A program made the translations under genes and the position numbers. The notes below the pieces were generated by a model. The model made no database searches and had not been told where the DNA came from. It saw only the letters and a list, made by a program, of their open reading frames with translations. Positions 1 through 5,845 of a stretch of DNA of 8,772 nucleotides are shown in pieces (within the stretch, counting starts at the first letter, position 1; every line of letters starts with the position of its first letter). The DNA is from Vulcanimicrobiota bacterium. GTDB taxonomy: Bacteria; Eremiobacterota; Eremiobacteria; Baltobacterales; Baltobacteraceae. The stretch is from assembly GCA_030042755.1 (NCBI GenBank), contig JASHZC010000285.1:1-8772 (forward strand), read 5' to 3'.

Positions 1-700
1 CGTGGTAGTCGCCGCGAAGCGCGTGCGACCAGCCGAGCAGGCGAACGACGTGGAAACGCGATCCCGTGAAGCCGTCGTCGTCGCCAAGACGCTCGAGAAT
101 GCGCTCGAGTTCGTGGCTCGCATCGACGTGCGGAACGTCGCGCGCGAGAACGGCCAGGTGGCGCGCAGCGTTGGCGATCAGGTACACGTGATCGGGCGCC
201 TGCGACTCCAGCAGTTCGAGCGCTCGCGCCGTGAGCTCAGCTTGTTCGACAAAGTGCTCGTGTCCGGCAGCGATCATTCCGGCGATGACGAGGTAGCGTG
301 CAGCCCAATCGGAAGTGAGCGGAGTGTGAAAGCGTAACCATGACTCGGCGCCCCGAAGGTCGCGTGCGAGATAGGCAGCGTACGCCAAATAGTAGATGAC
401 CTCACCGATGATCGGCGGCTCGACGTTCGAGAGACCGCCGATGTCGACGGCACGTGCCGGCTCGCCGCGCAACGCCTCGGCGCACCGTTCGAATGCGGAT
501 GCGAGTGCGCGCTGTCCCGGAGTCGCGTCTTGAGCAGCACGAACGCGCGCCGCAAATCGCTGGGTTTCAGCGAGATCGCCGTCGAGGAACAATGCGAGGC
601 GTGCTCGCTCGATGAGCGAGTCGGGATCGTCGCGCTGTTCGAGCAGAGCTCGCGCTTCTCTGAAGCGACCTGCGCGAAGCAGATCGCCGATCGAGGTCAT
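1..700 (-). CDS. TPR-like helical-repeat protein, 3' end cut by window edge
   Basis: The frame is open from an ATG at 700 to the left edge, giving the first 233 residues of a longer protein. The visible part is almost entirely alpha-helical, with repeated helix-turn-helix units of TPR type: LLRAGRFREARALLE at residues 7-21, ARLALFLDGDLAETQRFA at 33-50, YLAYAAYLARDLRGAESWL at 104-122 and LLGWSHALRGDY at 221-232. Each carries the small and large hydrophobic spacing of a TPR. No signal peptide or membrane segment is seen, so it is probably cytoplasmic. An in-frame TGA lies eight codons upstream and no other start codon falls between, so 700 is the only normal start. The nearest Shine-Dalgarno-like run, GGAGGAG at 725-731, is about 24 bases away, inside the end of the preceding peptide gene, so translational coupling is plausible. 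Proteins of this build often end in a LuxR-type DNA-binding domain or act as peptide receptors, but the C-terminus is outside the window. The reading frame is well supported; the function is not known. Confidence 0.8.
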   Translation of the reverse strand, partial: MTSIGDLLRAGRFREARALLEQRDDPDSLIERARLALFLDGDLAETQRFAARVRAAQDATPGQRALASAFERCAEALRGEPARAVDIGGLSNVEPPIIGEVIYYLAYAAYLARDLRGAESWLRFHTPLTSDWAARYLVIAGMIAAGHEHFVEQAELTARALELLESQAPDHVYLIANAARHLAVLARDVPHVDASHELERILERLGDDDGFTGSRFHVVRLLGWSHALRGDYH

Positions 701-716
701 GCGCGTGGAGTTCGTC

Positions 717-881
717 TTACTTCACTCCTCCAACAAGGTGCGTCACGCGCATCGGCGCTCCGCCGGTTTCCATCGGTGCACCACCGGTCTCGGCCGCGTG
801 CATCGCGGGCTTGTTCGCGACATCGAACGCAGGTGCGTGGGCCGAGAGAACCATCGCAAAGATGTAGGCGAAGAAAAGCAT
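717..881 (-). CDS. small exported peptide with a tandem ETGGAPM repeat
   Basis: A 54-residue product. Residues 1-16 (MLFFAYIFAMVLSAHA) form a hydrophobic segment like a short signal peptide or membrane anchor, with possible cleavage after A16 or A18 (AHAPA/FD). The remaining 36 or so residues are small and polar and contain the heptapeptide ETGGAPM twice in a row (31-37 and 38-44), then a short tail ending LVGGVK. The start at 881 is chosen because AAAGGA lies 7 bases upstream; a longer in-frame form from 935 has no such site and would place a Pro-rich stretch before the hydrophobic segment. The two heptad copies differ at four bases, all synonymous third positions, which argues for selection on the protein. 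The gene ends 16 bp before the TPR-like gene on the same strand, so the two are probably co-transcribed. I recognise no family. It could be a signalling peptide, a small membrane peptide or a leader peptide. The N-terminus has no positive charge, which is unusual for a Sec signal. Confidence 0.65.
   Translation of the reverse strand: MLFFAYIFAMVLSAHAPAFDVANKPAMHAAETGGAPMETGGAPMRVTHLVGGVK
750..791 (-). repeat. two-copy tandem 21-bp repeat encoding ETGGAPM
   Basis: Two adjacent 21-base units inside the small exported-peptide gene encode the same seven residues. They differ at the third bases of the Glu, first Gly, second Gly and Ala codons (GAG/GAA, GGT/GGC, GGT/GGA, GCA/GCG), so all differences are silent. 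Confidence 0.8.
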
Positions 882-888
882 CAATCCG

Positions 889-894
889 TCCTTT
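889..894 (-). promoter_or_regulatory. ribosome binding site of the small peptide gene
   Basis: AAAGGA, within a longer purine run AGGAAAGGA, ends 7 bases before the ATG at 881. It decides in favour of the 54-residue product over the longer reading that begins at 935. Confidence 0.65.
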
Positions 895-955
895 CCTATA
901 TGAGGAAGGGGTGGTGGGTCAGTAGCTGTCCACACCCCCTATCAGAGTAACGCTT

Positions 956-975
956 AGTAGGTGAATTTGCCTACT
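956..975. repeat. inverted repeat AGTAGG-N8-CCTACT
   Basis: A perfect 6-bp dyad with an AT-rich 8-base centre (TGAATTTG). Its size and its place midway between divergent genes suit a dimeric regulator's operator. An RNA hairpin is less likely because no uridine run follows on either strand. Confidence 0.45.
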
Positions 976-1010
976 GGGGGCGGATTGTTACCTAACCTGG
1001 GCCCCTCATC

Positions 1011-1026
1011 TACCGAAAAGTCGGTA
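1011..1026. repeat. inverted repeat TACCGA-AAAG-TCGGTA over the possible start codon
   Basis: A perfect 6-bp dyad with a 4-base centre whose last base is the A of the ATG at 1026. It could be an operator or, in RNA, a small hairpin that hides the first possible start codon of the HD-GYP-like gene. Six base pairs in a region with other dyads is suggestive only. Confidence 0.4.
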
Positions 1027-1622
1027 TGTCCGGACCAACCTGCTGCGCGTACGCTCGTGGCATGGACGAGGAGCTTACCAGGCACGAACTGGACCGGCTG
1101 GAGGCCCAGCGTAAACTACAGGCGATCCCGAGAGAGATTTTGGAGACGGTCTGGGTCCGAGAGGCTCAGATCGAGGCAGTCGTCGATGCCGTTTTGACGG
1201 TCGGCTCGGGCGTCGACGTCCGGGTCCAGGCTCGAGCGCGCAGAACCGGCGAGTGGTGCGCGCGGATCGCGGCCCAGCTCTCGGTCGGCGACCCGGCGGA
1301 CTTTCGCCGCGCCGGCGTCCTGCGGAAGATCGCCCCGGCCCTGCTCGACCAGATCCCCGAACTGGCCCACCTATCCGGCTACGTGAGAGAGTACCAAGCG
1401 GTCGCCACCGGCGCTTCAGACGGCCGGCTTACCTCTGGGCATATCATTTCGGTCGCCGACGAATTCGACGCGCGGATCGACGCGCTCGACGAAGGCGACG
1501 TGAACCCGCGTGCGGTCCTGGACGGCATGCTGGGAACGGCTCAGCCTCCGCAGAGACGTATCGTCGAAGCCCTGGCAGCGGCGTTGCTGCGTCCTGCCAA
1601 GAGGGCGTCCCAAGCCGGGTAG
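1026..1622 (+). CDS. degenerate HD-GYP domain protein (probable pseudo-enzyme)
   Basis: A 198-residue protein that I read as an HD-GYP domain stripped of its catalytic core. HD-GYP proteins normally hydrolyse cyclic di-GMP with two or three metals held by a His, an HD pair, a GYP loop and further His residues. Here residues 68-85 (QARARRTGEWCARIAAQL) match the first helix but the usual His before the RxxR segment is absent. VLRKIAP at 98-104 stands where LLHDIGK is expected, so HD is replaced by RK. HLSGYV at 115-120 may be the relic of the GYP loop. SVADEFDARI at 142-151 matches the family's VADAFDAL helix well, and PPQRRIVEALAAAL at 174-187 matches the conserved C-terminal helix. Catalysis is therefore unlikely; a binding or scaffold role is the inference. 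The first 50 residues are charged and helical. An alternative start at 1062 (MDEELTRHEL) is about equally good, since neither has a clear ribosome binding site. The next gene begins 34 bp downstream. Confidence 0.7.
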   Translation: MSGPTCCAYARGMDEELTRHELDRLEAQRKLQAIPREILETVWVREAQIEAVVDAVLTVGSGVDVRVQARARRTGEWCARIAAQLSVGDPADFRRAGVLRKIAPALLDQIPELAHLSGYVREYQAVATGASDGRLTSGHIISVADEFDARIDALDEGDVNPRAVLDGMLGTAQPPQRRIVEALAAALLRPAKRASQAG

Positions 1623-1656
1623 GAGGCGTCGTCGCGCGAATGGGTACAAGCATCCC

Positions 1657-2271
1657 ATGACGCGCGCCTCGATTCGTTTCTGGTTCTGTATTGCCGTGGC
1701 CGTGATCGCTGCTGCGGTTGCAGATCCGCTTGTCGAAGCAGCCTCAAACGCGGGCTGGTTCGGGCCGGGTACGTTCACCGACCACTCGAATCTCGACGTG
1801 CTTCCCGCGCTTGCACTTGGCACGGCCCTGGTGTTGCTTCACCTCGCGGAGCGCGTCCGTCGAGAGTTAATGCGCGCCTCAGGTACGGCTCTCGGTGCGC
1901 ACGTCTGGGGTTTGGTTCCCCTCGCGTTTTCCGTGCAAATCGTCGTCGTCTACGGAATGGAAACGCTCGAACAAATCGTGGTTGCCGGCCATCCGCTTGG
2001 GGGCACCGTTTGGCTAGGCGGTCCGATCTGGTTCAGTCTGTGCGTTCATGCCGCTATTTGCACGGCGCTCACGTTCGGTCTAGCTCGCCTAGCGTGCGCG
2101 TGTACGCGCACAACCGTGCGTGCAATCCGTCAATTGCGTGCTCTCGCCGTGCGCTCGATAAATGGTAGTGCGCCGGTGCTGCTTCGTCGTCGCCAATCGC
2201 TGGCGTTTGCGGCCTCTTCGCCGGTCGTCTGCCGGATCGGCAATCGCGCTCCTCCATACGTGCTCGTTTAA
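1657..2271 (+). CDS. four-helix integral membrane protein of unknown function
   Basis: A 204-residue protein with four likely membrane segments at about 7-25, 47-65, 84-103 and 118-143, followed by a basic 55-residue tail (150-204), presumably cytoplasmic, ending RAPPYVLV. A loop after the first helix carries TDHSNLDVLP. I do not recognise the family. The start is the first ATG in frame after the preceding gene. The only good Shine-Dalgarno-like sequence, AGGAGG at 1621-1626, overlaps the stop of the HD-GYP-like gene and lies 30 bases upstream, which is too far for direct use. A six-codon reading frame (MGTSIP) begins at 1640 and its TGA overlaps this ATG as ATGA, so coupled re-initiation is possible. 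The neighbours are the HD-GYP-like gene before and the LCP gene 51 bp after, all on one strand. The hydrophobic pattern makes the frame secure; the role is unknown. Confidence 0.7.
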   Translation: MTRASIRFWFCIAVAVIAAAVADPLVEAASNAGWFGPGTFTDHSNLDVLPALALGTALVLLHLAERVRRELMRASGTALGAHVWGLVPLAFSVQIVVVYGMETLEQIVVAGHPLGGTVWLGGPIWFSLCVHAAICTALTFGLARLACACTRTTVRAIRQLRALAVRSINGSAPVLLRRRQSLAFAASSPVVCRIGNRAPPYVLV

Positions 2272-2312
2272 ATCCGCCCACAATCGGACGCTTTTCGAAC
2301 AGCTCGTACGTT

Positions 2313-2317
2313 AGGAG
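2313..2317 (+). promoter_or_regulatory. ribosome binding site of the LCP gene
   Basis: AGGAG lies 5 bases before the ATG at 2323, a canonical site that fixes the start of the LCP protein and shows that this genome does use Shine-Dalgarno initiation. Confidence 0.75.
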
Positions 2318-2322
2318 TTTTC

Positions 2323-3453
2323 ATGTTTTCTAGGATTACTTGGATTCGCATCGCCATCGCGACGCTTGCCGGGATTGCATCGGTCGTTGCGGGTTTCTTT
2401 ATATTCGGCGATCGCGTACAGCACGCAGTCACGCTGCAGACGACGCAACGAGAATTTGGCGCGCACAAGCTCAATCTGCTCGTGCTCGGCTATCAAGACG
2501 ACGAAGCGACCACCGACACGGTCATCATGGTGCACCTCGACGTCGATCGCCGGACGGCGACGCTCGTTTCGATCCCGCGGGACAGCTGGGTTCCCATCCC
2601 AGGGCATGGTGACGACAAGATCAACGCGGCCTACGCTTACGGCGGAGCAAAGATGAGCAAGCGTGTCGTCAGCGCGGTGTTCGGCGGCGTGCCGATCGAC
2701 GCCGTCGTTGCGCTCCAGCCCGACGGCGCCGCGCAGATCGTCGACGCGATGGGCGGCCTCAACGTCAACGTCGACGAGAACATGGACTACGACGACAACT
2801 ACGGTGAACTGCACATTCACTTGAAAAAGGGCGAGCAGTATCTTACCGGCAGCCAGGTCGTAGGGTACATACGTTTCCGCCACGATGCCGCGTCCGACTT
2901 CGGACGCATGAAACGCCAACAACAGGTGCTGAAGCTGATGATGAATCAGCTCAGTCAGCCGCAGAACTGGTCCAAGCTACCGCGCATCCTGCACGTCGCG
3001 CGCAAGAACATGCAAAGCACGCTCTCCGATCGACAGCTTGCCGCCCTGCTTGAAGTCTATCGAGACGTCCCCGACGACAACATTCGTTCGTTCACCTTGC
3101 CGAGCAAAGCCGGTTGGGTTGGTGACGCATCGGTTGTTTTCGTGGACGAGCGATGGGCGAAACTCATCGGCAAGCTTCTGTTTACGAAGATCGATCCTCC
3201 TCAGGACCAAATCGTCGTAGCGAACGCAACCGGCGACAGCGACTTCGATAAAACGATCGTGGGTGCGCTGCGCGGCGGTGGCTGGAACGTTCAGACGTCC
3301 ATCGATCAGCCGGCGAAGTCGACGAGCATCATCGTCGGCAACACGCCCGCGGCGCAAGCGCTTGCCCAGCTGTTCTCGATGGAATTACGTCCCGGTGGAA
3401 AAGCGAATTCGACGCTCCTCCTGGGCTCCGACCTCGCCCCCGACACGGAATAA
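2323..3453 (+). CDS. LytR-CpsA-Psr (LCP) family cell-wall glycopolymer ligase with LytR_C domain
   Basis: A 376-residue protein anchored by one N-terminal membrane helix (residues 8-28), with the rest outside the membrane. LCP enzymes transfer polyprenyl-pyrophosphate-linked glycopolymers onto peptidoglycan or other envelope acceptors. The LCP domain spans about 48-210 and shows the family signatures in order: NLLVLGYQ (51-58), TDTVIMVHLD (64-73), SIPRDSWV with the conserved Arg (83-90), DKINAAYAYGG (98-108), AMGGLNVNV (142-150) and RFRHDAASDFGRMKRQQ (184-200), which carries the arginines and aspartate that bind the pyrophosphate. A C-terminal LytR_C domain follows at about 295-372, from QIVVANATGD to STLLLGSD. 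Length and domain order are normal for the two-domain members. The ribosome binding site supports the start. The upstream membrane gene ends 51 bp before, and the gene is convergent with the M28 peptidase gene, with only 3 bp between the two stops. The acceptor and glycopolymer cannot be told from the sequence. Confidence 0.93.
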   Translation: MFSRITWIRIAIATLAGIASVVAGFFIFGDRVQHAVTLQTTQREFGAHKLNLLVLGYQDDEATTDTVIMVHLDVDRRTATLVSIPRDSWVPIPGHGDDKINAAYAYGGAKMSKRVVSAVFGGVPIDAVVALQPDGAAQIVDAMGGLNVNVDENMDYDDNYGELHIHLKKGEQYLTGSQVVGYIRFRHDAASDFGRMKRQQQVLKLMMNQLSQPQNWSKLPRILHVARKNMQSTLSDRQLAALLEVYRDVPDDNIRSFTLPSKAGWVGDASVVFVDERWAKLIGKLLFTKIDPPQDQIVVANATGDSDFDKTIVGALRGGGWNVQTSIDQPAKSTSIIVGNTPAAQALAQLFSMELRPGGKANSTLLLGSDLAPDTE

Positions 3454-3456
3454 CCC

Positions 3457-4791
3457 TTATCTCACACGTATGGGGGCTGGGTAACTGGCGACGCTGCGAC
3501 GGCCTTGTGCGTCGACCGCTCGTACGCCCAGAATGTAATCGTCCTTGCTGACCGGTACGGTCGCCTCGGTGACGTCACCGACGTTCTGCGCATATTGCCA
3601 ATTCGCCGCGTCCGTGGCGCGCCAGACGATTTCGTATGACGTTGCGCCGATCGACGGCTTCCAGCGAAGCGTCGAGTCGTAACCGAGATGACGCAAAACC
3701 ATTTGAGCGTTCGGCGGTGCTTGCGGTCCAAGTGCAAGCGCGGCCAATGCCGCAATGTTCGCCTGCGTGGCCTTCGCCAGATAGTCGAAGTCGATGAAGC
3801 GCAAGAGGTCGCCATATTGCTCGCCGTTCTCAACGCGAACGTCTTGATGCTGGTGCGTGAAGTTCTCGTTCGCTTCCACAAAGCGGATAGCGGGATACCC
3901 GTCGTCCTGGAACGATTGCTGATCTCCGCCTCGCAAGAAGCGATCGGCTCGCCAAATCTGCCGTACGTCGAAGCCCTCGACGTATTGCGGGACGATTTCG
4001 CCAACGAAGCGCGCGAGCTCGCGTGACGGCGAGTCGTTCTCCGCTCCGATGAGATTTACGAGCTTTATATCTGCTCCGGCCGGCAGAGCTTGACTGAATA
4101 CGCGAATGATGCCGGGTTCGTGGACGCCGTTGCCCCCGGTAGAGTTGCCGATGATATCGTTGTTCAAATCCGCTGCGACCGCAACGCCTTTGGCGCGCAG
4201 TTCGTCGGCAAAATGCTGCGACCCCCAGAGCCCCAATTCCTCACCGTCGAACACCGCGAAGACGATCGTCCCGCGAAAGCGATGCGGCGCCATGATGCGG
4301 GCTGCTTCCAGCACGGCAGAGGTGCCCGAGCCGTTGTCGTCGGCCCCGGGTGCCTCTCGGGTACCGTTCGTGCAATCGCCGTTGCAGTCGTCAAAGTGAC
4401 TCGACATTACATAGACGAGTCCAGGTTCGTCACCGCGCAGCGTCGCGATGATGCTCGACTCTTGAACCGCACGCGGCGTACGCGGTGTCTTCGCTTGTAC
4501 GTAGGTATCGAGAGTAACCGTCATTCGTCCGTCGCTCGTCTTTGCGATCTCCTCGAATTGCGAGCGTATCCAGTCGCGGGCTCCGAAAACCCCATGCGTC
4601 GCTGTGGAGGACGTTTCCGAGAAGTCGTTACGCGTCCCAAAGCCGACGAGCTTCGTATCGATCGCACGAAGACGATCGGCGCTCACCTGCGAGACCATGG
4701 CGGCAATTTGTGGATCGATTGGCGCGGGGCTGGGTGCGCTGTAGGAAAGCGCGGTCGCAAGCAACGCGGCGAGAACGGCATAAACGCTCAT
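3457..4791 (-). CDS. secreted M28 family zinc metallopeptidase with C-terminal FnIII-like domain
   Basis: A 444-residue protein with a Sec-type signal peptide (hydrophobic residues 3-16, likely cleavage near SYSA/PS at 19). It probably acts outside the cytoplasm as an aminopeptidase. The M28 domain covers about 70-340. The two-zinc site can be followed: His in SSHFDD (H132), the bridging Asp in GADDNGSG (D151 or D152), the general base and ligand pair in FDGEELGLWG (E184/E185), Asp in DLNNDIIGN (D212) and His in THQHQDVR (H313 or H315). The final segment, about 358-444, from PPNAQMVLRHLGYD through WKPS, SYEIVWR and DYILGVRAVDAQG, looks like a fibronectin type III fold, as in the larger M28 enzymes with this tail. 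All expected metal ligands are present, so it should be active; the natural substrate is unknown. The start lies 13 bp after the stop of the RsbW-like gene on the same strand, so the two form an operon. No strong ribosome binding site is seen, only a GGCGG run next to the ATG. Confidence 0.92.
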   Translation of the reverse strand: MSVYAVLAALLATALSYSAPSPAPIDPQIAAMVSQVSADRLRAIDTKLVGFGTRNDFSETSSTATHGVFGARDWIRSQFEEIAKTSDGRMTVTLDTYVQAKTPRTPRAVQESSIIATLRGDEPGLVYVMSSHFDDCNGDCTNGTREAPGADDNGSGTSAVLEAARIMAPHRFRGTIVFAVFDGEELGLWGSQHFADELRAKGVAVAADLNNDIIGNSTGGNGVHEPGIIRVFSQALPAGADIKLVNLIGAENDSPSRELARFVGEIVPQYVEGFDVRQIWRADRFLRGGDQQSFQDDGYPAIRFVEANENFTHQHQDVRVENGEQYGDLLRFIDFDYLAKATQANIAALAALALGPQAPPNAQMVLRHLGYDSTLRWKPSIGATSYEIVWRATDAANWQYAQNVGDVTEATVPVSKDDYILGVRAVDAQGRRSVASYPAPIRVR

Positions 4792-4804
4792 GCCGCCGGT
4801 TGTT

Positions 4805-5290
4805 TTACGAAGTGACCAGGTGTTCCTGATGCTTGGCAGCCGGATCGCGGCGGAAGCGCCCGAGCGTCACGACGGTGCCGCTTCCGGGCGTGCTTTCGAC
4901 TTCACAGAGGTCGGTGCAACGCTGCATGATTGGAATGCCTCTGCCGCGCTCGACCAAACCATCCGGCAGTGGCGCGAATCCACTAGGGGTACCGGCGAAC
5001 CCGCGCCCCTGGTCGGCGACCCGAGCCGAAATCAAGTGCGGGTCGATCTCCACGCTGATGACGATTTCACTTTGCGGCGAACCGTGCTCGATCGCGTTGG
5101 CGAGCGCCTCTCCCACGGCGAAAAGCATGGCCTCCAAATCCAACCGGGCGACCGCGTGAAGCGTACCAAATGCCAACAGGGCATCGCGCACGGTTCGTGC
5201 GTGACGCGCGTCGGGAGGGATGTGCACGTGAAGCCGCGCCCGCGTGCCTTCGATAGACCCCTGTCGGGTCGGGTTGCTCGCTGTCATCAT
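4805..5290 (-). CDS. RsbW-like ATP-binding regulator (HATPase_c_2 anti-sigma / serine kinase type)
   Basis: A 161-residue cytoplasmic protein consisting of one GHKL ATPase fold. The ATP site is complete: the N box EALANAIEHG (residues 61-70), G1 box DQGRGF (93-98), G2 box ERGRGIPIM (114-122) and the closing GSGTVVTL (136-143). Proteins of this type hold a sigma factor inactive or phosphorylate an STAS-domain antagonist in partner-switching circuits. There is no histidine phosphoacceptor domain, so it is not a sensor kinase. No STAS protein, PP2C phosphatase or sigma factor lies in this window, so its partners must be encoded elsewhere. It is the first gene of a two-gene unit with the M28 peptidase. 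Two consecutive ATG codons (5290 and 5287) occur; the first is given, and neither has a clear ribosome binding site. The cyclophilin gene starts 66 bp away in the opposite direction. Confidence 0.88.
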   Translation of the reverse strand: MMTASNPTRQGSIEGTRARLHVHIPPDARHARTVRDALLAFGTLHAVARLDLEAMLFAVGEALANAIEHGSPQSEIVISVEIDPHLISARVADQGRGFAGTPSGFAPLPDGLVERGRGIPIMQRCTDLCEVESTPGSGTVVTLGRFRRDPAAKHQEHLVTS

Positions 5291-5356
5291 TGTGGGAACG
5301 AATTATTGGGATTCTACCGCAAGGGCACGTGATCGAAACGCGCCAACAGTTGCCGC

Positions 5357-5845
5357 ATGGCACACGACGCACCGACTCCCGACGAAGTATCGACGTACAC
5401 CGAGCGCGCACGCACGTCGCGCATACGCGTAGCTACCGACAAAGGCGACATCGTGTTTAGGTTTTTTCCTGACGATGCGCCCGTTCACACGGCGGCATTC
5501 ATGAAGCTGGCGGAAGCCGGGTTCTACGACGGCCTCACGTTTCACCGCGTCGAGCCGGGCTTTGTCGTGCAGGGCGGAGATCCCGATGGCGACGGAACCG
5601 GCGGTCCAGGTTATACGTTGAATGCGGAGTTCAACGATCGTCCGCATCTGCGCGGAACCGTTGCGATGGCCCGCTCTTCGTCGCCCAATTCCGCCGGATC
5701 GCAGTTCTACATTTGCCTAGCTGACGCGCGCTTTCTCGACAATAATTACACCGTGTTCGGTCAGATGACGGACGGCTTGACCACGCTCGATGCGATACGC
5801 AAGGGTGATGTCATGAAGAAAGTCAGCGTCGAACCCGCAAGCTGA
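5357..5845 (+). CDS. cyclophilin-type peptidyl-prolyl cis-trans isomerase
   Basis: A 162-residue single-domain cyclophilin, which speeds cis-trans isomerisation of X-Pro bonds in folding proteins. The family landmarks are clear: residues 29-38 (KGDIVFRFFP) open the barrel; FHRVEPGFVVQGGDP at 62-76 holds the catalytic Arg (R64), Phe (F69) and Gln (Q72); GTVAMARSSSPNSAGSQFYI at 100-119 is the second signature; and FLDNNYTVFGQMTDG at 126-140 closes the pocket. Tyr131 appears to occupy the place of the His of eukaryotic cyclophilin A, a common bacterial variant. No signal peptide or membrane segment is present, so it should be cytoplasmic. The first 20 residues are a polar extension. The start is the first ATG in a 66-bp divergent gap and has no obvious ribosome binding site. 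The last 85 bases lie opposite the end of the beta-lactamase-like gene. Confidence 0.93.
   Translation: MAHDAPTPDEVSTYTERARTSRIRVATDKGDIVFRFFPDDAPVHTAAFMKLAEAGFYDGLTFHRVEPGFVVQGGDPDGDGTGGPGYTLNAEFNDRPHLRGTVAMARSSSPNSAGSQFYICLADARFLDNNYTVFGQMTDGLTTLDAIRKGDVMKKVSVEPAS
5761..5845. other. 85-bp convergent overlap of cyclophilin and serine hydrolase genes
   Basis: The cyclophilin stop (5843-5845, plus) and the serine hydrolase stop (5761-5763, minus) lie inside each other's coding regions. Both frames are open across the whole overlap. The cyclophilin part is conserved in sequence (FLDNNYTVFG lies just before it), whereas the hydrolase tail read here (GSTLTFFMTSPLRIAS and beyond) resembles nothing in class A enzymes. 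Confidence 0.8.

Larger units (their letters stand above)
882..1025. promoter_or_regulatory. divergent intergenic control region rich in dyads
   Basis: This non-coding stretch separates the minus-strand peptide/TPR pair from the plus-strand HD-GYP-like gene and must hold the promoters for both. It contains several inverted repeats: GTAAC 947-951 with GTTAC 987-991; AGTAGG 956-961 with CCTACT 970-975; and TACCGA 1011-1016 with TCGGTA 1021-1026. Runs of five C (935-939) and five G (976-980) flank the first two. On the minus strand TTCACC followed 15 bases later by TGATAG is a weak -35/-10 candidate. I cannot name a convincing promoter or the regulator. Confidence 0.5.

Noticed and set aside
2..337. 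Plus-strand open frame of 111 codons at the left edge
   Set aside because: It lies opposite the minus-strand TPR-like frame, which runs unbroken to the edge and has a coherent helical-repeat pattern; this one has no domain pattern.
2274..2296. Small hairpin TCCG-N8-CGGA ahead of the LCP gene as a terminator
   Set aside because: A 4-bp stem with only a short T run is not enough to call.
3454..3456. Bidirectional terminator between the LCP and M28 genes
   Set aside because: Only 3 bp separate the stops and no stem with a T run is visible around them.
4090..4815. Plus-strand open frame of 241 codons
   Set aside because: It is antisense to the M28 peptidase, whose zinc ligands and signal peptide are all recognisable; long antisense frames are common at this GC content.
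5291..5356. Promoter elements in the gap between the RsbW-like and cyclophilin genes
   Set aside because: AATAAT and TAGAAT occur on the minus strand but no -35 element sits at a proper distance, so no promoter is called.
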